A stretch of 64,000 nt of DNA, from contig CAJTPW010000004.1 in NCBI GenBank assembly GCA_910578465.1, positions 124,001 to 188,000 on the forward strand, read 5' to 3'. This document shows, one piece after another, positions 59,943 through 64,000 of the stretch. Position numbers and translations under genes: made by a program. Under the pieces are notes generated by a model. It made no database searches. It was not told where the DNA came from and saw only the letters and a list, made by a program, of their open reading frames with translations. How positions within the stretch are numbered: position 1 is the first letter of the stretch; each line of letters starts with the position of its first letter. The DNA comes from an uncultured Vampirovibrio sp. (GTDB lineage: Bacteria > Cyanobacteriota > Vampirovibrionia > Gastranaerophilales > Gastranaerophilaceae).

Positions 59943-61355
59943 CTAATCCCAATCTTTCATTGCTCTTGCAGCTTTCAGTCTGTCGGAAAATTCAATATTT
60001 CCCTTTTCAATCTGGGTGCGCATGGTTGATACAACGTCCGCAAATTCGGGTCTTAAAAGGTCAAAATATACGTTCTTTCCCACATCTACACATACAATCC
60101 CTCTTTTGTCCGTTGGAATGAAGTTTTCGGGGTTATAGTCTCTAAGGTACACGCCGATTTTACGTCTGTGCTTGAATTCGTCTTTTAGCATATTACACTG
60201 GGCTATACCTCCTTCTTTGTCGTTTTCATCGACAAAATGCATTGTATCTTCGGGCAGGTATTCATATAGGTTTGTGCCTGTGTAATCATCGTAAAAGTAA
60301 TGATATGGAGCCTTTTCCGGGCTGTAGAGCTGAATAAAATAATTTATCATACCGTTTACATAGGCGGTGTCTGCTCTAAGGTCGTCCAAATAGTTGTAAA
60401 AATCTCTTTCGCAATTATGGTTTTTTTGCTGATCTATTTTTACTATATATTTTTCATCCAAAACCACTTTATATTTGGGCGAAAGTCCTGAATTTACAAG
60501 CCTTGCGGATTTAATACCGAATTCTTCAAGTCCTTCGCTTATATCAATATTTGTCATTGTTGTTGCGGCAGGACCGTTTATTTTGTTGTGTTCTTCTATG
60601 TTGCCCACAATGCGCCCGATAAGCGCACGGTATCTTTCTTTATCGTTTTCTATGTTTCCGAGGTCTTCGGGAAGCTTACCCACGGTATATCCGTCAGGCC
60701 ACATATATCCCCCTTCTTCTGCAGGAACTCTTTGAAGCCCTGTAAGTTTTTGGTATTTGTTTCTTAAAGTATTGGGGTCCCAGTTTGGAAGCCAGGCGTA
60801 GAGCTCTTCCATAGTTTGCGCTTTGTTATAATATTCGGCCGTATAGTCCGTAAAAGCTTGTACATAGCCGTCTCTACCGTCATACCATCTGCTGAAATTT
60901 CTTACGGTGCCGAATTTATCCAGCAATTTATTTACAATTTTCGGAGATTTTGACGGGTTGATTGTTCCGTCTTCATCCCTTGTTACTTCCTCTACAAAAG
61001 CAAATGCGGTTTCTTTTTCACCCGTAACATTTTTCATAAATATACGCACTTCATCAGGGGTTAAGTCTGTTTCGTCAAGTAAATCCATAACTTTCAAAGG
61101 ATTATTTGAAGCGAGAGAATTTTTGTATTTGTCATAAAGTTCATCTGCCCTTCCGTTCTCGTGTATTTGAACGTCCCCTCTGAATGAAACTCCCGCTGTA
61201 TCATATAAACTACAGGACAGGGGGGGGGTAGGGGTAAAATTCAAATTGCTTTGTGCAAACTGCACATTTTTTGCCGCCGTATATCGACTGTTCAGGCGTG
61301 CATTTTGAGCGCCGTTTATCGCGCCGTTTAAAAAATTTATATTATTTATCATCAT
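59943..61355 (-). CDS. kinase-like protein with N-terminal SFRG motif and C9 tract
   Basis: The N-terminal 60 residues start MMINNINFLNGAINGAQN and end GVSFRGD (SFRG at 57-60). A helical region follows, and the C-terminal third has protein-kinase catalytic motifs: Lys306 (KYIVKID), LRDYNPENF with Asp406 and Asn411 (the HRDxxxxN-like motif) and CVDVG with Asp424 (the DFG-like motif). This supports an active kinase-fold enzyme, possibly a small-molecule or protein kinase. I recognise no named family. A run of nine C in codons 43-46 lies just before the motif. It begins a two-gene unit with the gene at 58851. Confidence 0.65.
   Translation of the reverse strand: MMINNINFLNGAINGAQNARLNSRYTAAKNVQFAQSNLNFTPTPPLSCSLYDTAGVSFRGDVQIHENGRADELYDKYKNSLASNNPLKVMDLLDETDLTPDEVRIFMKNVTGEKETAFAFVEEVTRDEDGTINPSKSPKIVNKLLDKFGTVRNFSRWYDGRDGYVQAFTDYTAEYYNKAQTMEELYAWLPNWDPNTLRNKYQKLTGLQRVPAEEGGYMWPDGYTVGKLPEDLGNIENDKERYRALIGRIVGNIEEHNKINGPAATTMTNIDISEGLEEFGIKSARLVNSGLSPKYKVVLDEKYIVKIDQQKNHNCERDFYNYLDDLRADTAYVNGMINYFIQLYSPEKAPYHYFYDDYTGTNLYEYLPEDTMHFVDENDKEGGIAQCNMLKDEFKHRRKIGVYLRDYNPENFIPTDKRGIVCVDVGKNVYFDLLRPEFADVVSTMRTQIEKGNIEFSDRLKAARAMKDWD
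61220..61228 (+). repeat. homopolymer run of nine G within a coding region
   Basis: Nine G on the plus strand (nine C in the kinase-like gene's reading strand). The frame is open with nine; loss or gain of one base would end the protein near residue 50 to 60. It is exceptional in this AT-rich sequence. Confidence 0.9.
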
Positions 61356-61432
61356 AGTACCCTGTTTAAACCCCCTGAAAAATAAAATTTGCTATTTATT
61401 TTGGGTTTATGTCTCAAGGCGTGTTTTCAGGA

Positions 61433-61759
61433 CTATTTTTTATTCAAACTCTTTGTCAAATTATAGATTATTTCAAGCTTTTCGGGGTTATCGCCTATTT
61501 CTTTTATATTTTTATTTATCATATCTAAAAGTTCATCTGTTTCTTTAAGGTGGTTTGTTGCAAAAAGTTCTTCCAATGTAATATTAAATGCGCCGAGGAT
61601 TTTATCCAAAGTTTCTGCAGTTGCAAAGTTTTTACCAAGTTCAATACTGCTTAGAGCGCGCTGGGAAATATTCACCATTTCGGAGAGCTCTTCCTGTGTG
61701 TAGCCGTTTGCTGTGCGTAACCTTTTAATTTGTTTTCCAAGTTCTTTTTTAATACTCAT
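61433..61759 (-). CDS. XRE-type regulator with C-terminal helical domain, 108 residues
   Basis: HTH_3 domain at 8-62 (LGKQIKRLRTANGYTQEELSEMVN, ISQRALSSIELGKNF, TLDKILGAFNITLEELF). The C-terminal 40 residues form a helix pair (LLDMINKNIKEIGDNPEKL). It shares its plan and many positions with the proteins at 63106 and 32449. An inverted repeat (AAATTGT and ACAATTT, 61874-61896) lies upstream and may be an operator or part of a terminator. Confidence 0.85.
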   Translation of the reverse strand: MSIKKELGKQIKRLRTANGYTQEELSEMVNISQRALSSIELGKNFATAETLDKILGAFNITLEELFATNHLKETDELLDMINKNIKEIGDNPEKLEIIYNLTKSLNKK

Positions 61760-61927
61760 TTTACAATTTTAATTTCTTTTTAACTTTTAATTTAGTATTT
61801 ATAAGTATTTTATATTAAGTTATATGAAGCTGAAATGTATTATAAATAGTGAATATTGGTAATTCAGTATTTTAAATTGTAAAATTTTAACAATTTCTTT
61901 AAATACGGTGTTTTTATACTTTTAAAA

Positions 61928-62527
61928 TTACCTTGAATAAATCTCTTCTTTTGTAACGGCAAGGTTGCGCTCTACATAGTTTTGAAGATATTCTATGGCG
62001 TCTTTGGGTGAATTTGCAACATAATAAAGTTCTCTTGCCTTCTTGTTTGCAAATTTCTTTTCTATAATCTCGTCCAAAAATTCTAAAAGTTTGTCATAGA
62101 AACCGTTTGTATTTAAAAAAACGATTGCTTTTTTGTTATAGCCCAATTGTTTTTGAACAATCATTTCGCTTATTTCTTCAAGTGTTCCAAAGCCTCCGGG
62201 AAGTGCGATGACAGCGTCAGACATCTCATCCATTTTGGCTTTTCTTTCGCGCATTCCTTTTGTTGTGTAAAATTCATCGCAATCTTTGGAGTTTTCAGCC
62301 ATTTCTTTGAGCTTTTCAGGCATGATGCCTATAATTTTTCCGCCAAAAGCTTTAACGTTCTTTGCGCAAGCCCACATAAGACCGAGAGCGCTTCCGCCAT
62401 AGACCATATTATAGCCTGCACTTGCCATCATCTGACCTATAGCTTCCGCTTCTTTATAATAGCTCTCATCCAAAAAATTGCAGGAGGATGCAAATATACA
62501 TACGTTTTGGTATTTATTTTTTATCAT
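61928..62527 (-). CDS. LOG-family phosphoribohydrolase
   Basis: The family (LONELY GUY, older label lysine decarboxylase) cleaves nucleotide N-glycosidic bonds, in some cases making cytokinin-type bases. Signature motifs are GGSALGLMWACA and PGGFGTLEEISE. Length (199) is typical. Its actual substrate in this organism is unknown. It overlaps the upstream gene by 4 bases (ATGA), so it is translationally coupled to a motif-class protein. Confidence 0.88.
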   Translation of the reverse strand: MIKNKYQNVCIFASSCNFLDESYYKEAEAIGQMMASAGYNMVYGGSALGLMWACAKNVKAFGGKIIGIMPEKLKEMAENSKDCDEFYTTKGMRERKAKMDEMSDAVIALPGGFGTLEEISEMIVQKQLGYNKKAIVFLNTNGFYDKLLEFLDEIIEKKFANKKARELYYVANSPKDAIEYLQNYVERNLAVTKEEIYSR

Positions 62528-63003
62528 ACTTCATTTTCCAAAAAAGTTTTAAGGTTTTCCAAAAAGTCCATAATCCCTTTTTTGTTTAAAGAACCGTCTT
62601 TATTTTGTACATCAGTGAAACAAGTCATTTTTTCCTGTTCAGCAAGAGGGAGATCTTCTAAAGCGGTATTAACAAAAAAGTCATCGCTGCTATAGGTTAA
62701 TCCCATCGCATTTTGGTCTGTAAGCTTGTTGGAACAATGATTTGTATCTGCGACAAATTTTGCATCCATTATAAGGATATCATTTTCAGGTAAACCGCTT
62801 ACAATTGCCTTAACTTCAGGTGAGCTCATAAATGTATCAAATTCGATTGCAGCAGCTTTTTGTGTTTGAATTGTTTTAATTGCTTCGTTGTATGAATCAA
62901 GCATTTCCTGTTTTGTCGAACCTTTTTGCGCACCTGTGTCGGATTTTGGGTCTCTTACAAGCTTTGCACCGAATGTGTTGAATGATACAGGGTTAATATT
63001 CAT
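62524..63003 (-). CDS. hypothetical protein with N-terminal SFNTFGAKLV
   Basis: No family recognised. The N-terminus MNINPVSFNTFGAKLV is a variant of the recurring motif (FGA at 11-13). The 159-residue protein is acidic, soluble and mixed alpha/beta, with a central segment (LPENDILIMDAKFVADT) and Asp-rich C-terminal half. GGAGAG lies 8 bases before the ATG. It is coupled to the LOG gene that overlaps its end. Confidence 0.65.
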   Translation of the reverse strand: MNINPVSFNTFGAKLVRDPKSDTGAQKGSTKQEMLDSYNEAIKTIQTQKAAAIEFDTFMSSPEVKAIVSGLPENDILIMDAKFVADTNHCSNKLTDQNAMGLTYSSDDFFVNTALEDLPLAEQEKMTCFTDVQNKDGSLNKKGIMDFLENLKTFLENEV

Positions 63004-63105
63004 TTTCTCTCCTTTTTTGACGTGAGTCGAATGATTGTTTTAATTTAAAACATCAAAAAATAAAAATTTATTATTAAAATAATAAGTGCAACAGATTTTA
63101 TTCTT

Positions 63106-63420
63106 TTATAATACCAGTGCTTTTATTATTTTATAGATATCTTCTATTCTGTCGGGGTTATTTTTTAGCAATGTGTTTATTTCATCCAAAAGATTTGCAA
63201 CTTCTTTTTTATGTTCAAACTCAAATATTTCGGAAAATGATGTATCAAGAGTTTTAATAATATTTTCAAGAGTTTGAAGCGAAGGAAAGTTCCTTCCGTT
63301 TTCGATATTGCTTATAGATGCAGGTTCGACGTTTATAAGTTCTGCCAATTGTTCCTGTTTTAAATTTTTTCTCTTTCTGATTTCTCTTAAACGTTTTCCA
63401 AGCAAGATTTTTGTATCCAT
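63106..63420 (-). CDS. XRE-type regulator with C-terminal helical domain, 104 residues
   Basis: HTH_3 domain (LGKRLREIRKRKNLKQEQLAEL, VEPASISNIENGRNFP, TLENIIKTLDTSFSEIF) and a C-terminal helix pair (LLDEINTLLKNNPDRIEDI). It is a paralogue of 61433 by architecture and sequence (shared ENGRNF/ELGKNF, LLDxIN). It diverges from the gene at the right edge; the spacer holds long inverted half-sites. No ribosome site is seen before the ATG. Confidence 0.85.
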   Translation of the reverse strand: MDTKILLGKRLREIRKRKNLKQEQLAELINVEPASISNIENGRNFPSLQTLENIIKTLDTSFSEIFEFEHKKEVANLLDEINTLLKNNPDRIEDIYKIIKALVL

Positions 63421-63445
63421 AAATTAAATAATAAGCAATCAGGGT

Positions 63446-63501
63446 GTTAAATAACATAAAATGATACTTTACTTTTTATAAAAAATTAAGTATTATTTAA
63501 C
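63446..63501. promoter_or_regulatory. spaced inverted half-sites between regulator and edge gene
   Basis: GTTAAATAA (63446-63454) and TTATTTAAC (63493-63501) are inverted copies 38 bases apart. ATACTT and AAGTAT lie inside at similar distances. Possible operator for the XRE protein. Confidence 0.35.
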
Positions 63502-63591
63502 TAAACAAAAGTTCAGCTTTAATTACCGACAAAAATATTATTAAAACTTTAATAATTATTTAAAAAGTAAAATTGGAGAATTTTAAAAAGT

Positions 63592-64000
63592 ATGAGAAAT
63601 TTTCTTTTTGAAAAAAAGAAAGACGAAAGGTATGAAAATATTAATATTCTTGGTCTTAATTTAAAATTTAAAAGGAAAATATTCAAAAAAACAGAAAATA
63701 TTAATTATTTTATCAATAAAACAGTGTTTTCTTCTTGGAAAAATGCAGGCTGCAGCGATGAATTAATGACCCTTTTAAAATTTTTGGAAACCACAAATCT
63801 TTCTTTGAACAAAGAACTGCTGTTGGTTTATACGGCTTGTCTTTTGGAAAAAGACAATAATGACGAAGCAAAAAGAGTGCTGTCTAAATATTTGATGTTG
63901 AATGGAGATATTGATCAGATTTCGCGATTTCTCCCTGTTTCCAAACTTGCCTGTGACAACGGGATACATTCAAATTTAGTAGATTACGGCGCAAGTATTT
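63592..64000 (+). CDS. partial hypothetical protein, runs off the right edge
   Basis: An open frame begins at the ATG at 63592 and continues to the end of the window with no stop in 136 codons. A GGAGAA lies about 12 bases upstream. The product starts MRNFLFEKKKDERYENIN and reads ILGLNLKFKRK, a pattern often seen at the start of proteins in glycan-synthesis regions. The rest is helical (LLVYTACLLEKDNNDEAKRVLSKYL), TPR-like in rhythm. Function unknown. Confidence 0.6.
   Translation, partial: MRNFLFEKKKDERYENINILGLNLKFKRKIFKKTENINYFINKTVFSSWKNAGCSDELMTLLKFLETTNLSLNKELLLVYTACLLEKDNNDEAKRVLSKYLMLNGDIDQISRFLPVSKLACDNGIHSNLVDYGASI

Overview
The window looks like a chromosome segment from a low-GC, non-photosynthetic, fermentative relative of cyanobacteria (Melainabacteria/Vampirovibrionia, probably Gastranaerophilales). 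This is inference from gene content. The cyanobacteria-like signs are a YvcK/CofD-like protein with two N-terminal membrane helices, an efp-accB-accC block, a DUF4330-like protein beside an IctB/O-antigen-ligase-like protein, a GH57 glucan-branching-type enzyme and an AMIN-like surface protein. An ADP-forming acetyl-CoA synthetase, a radical SAM protein, a C_GCAxxG_C_C protein and the lack of any respiratory or photosynthetic gene suit an anaerobe. There is no rRNA operon, CRISPR array, complete insertion sequence or prophage.

Layout. 0-8.2 kb: two hypothetical genes, then a minus-strand pantothenate block (yvcK-panB-panC-membrane protein), a short PxpA-like gene, upp and an amidohydrolase. 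8.2-20 kb: GH57 enzyme, era, AMIN-like membrane protein, sodium:amino-acid symporter, smpB diverging from an orphan histidine kinase, two lineage-type hypothetical proteins, an XRE regulator, a TIM-barrel isomerase. 20.3-24.6 kb: a type III/flagellar export block in the order FliM-FliN fusion, fliO, fliP, fliQ (C-terminally extended), an unrecognised gene, fliR. 24.7-32 kb: ADP-forming acyl-CoA synthetase, radical SAM protein, glycosyltransferase and a TPR operon. 32.4-37.7 kb: XRE regulator, cca, accC, accB, efp, HEAT protein. 37.8-45.6 kb: two inverted copies of a MITE-like repeat bracketing a CorC-like protein, prmC, ispF, a HAD phosphatase and a GltD-like oxidoreductase. 45.7-58.1 kb: an amidohydrolase lacking key residues, an HxlR/flavoprotein pair, an envelope block (O-antigen ligase-like, DUF4330, heptose kinase), mutS2 and a large SF1 helicase-nuclease. 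58.4-64 kb: two tRNA-Gly genes with a duplicated tRNA end, two tandem kinase-like proteins, two XRE regulators, a LOG protein and a gene running off the window.

The most striking signal is a short motif, roughly [SNTA]F[KTRG][GA], often after an opening such as M-x-I-N-N-I-N. It recurs in about nine otherwise unrelated proteins, in most of them close to the N-terminus. It occurs in an amidohydrolase, several hypotheticals and both kinase-like proteins. One kinase-like gene carries a run of nine C just before the motif, which suggests phase variation. Because the window also holds a type III-like export block, a sorting or export role is worth testing, but nothing here proves it. Several genes also have a -10 hexamer only 6-10 bases before the start codon and no clear Shine-Dalgarno sequence, which suggests leaderless transcripts.
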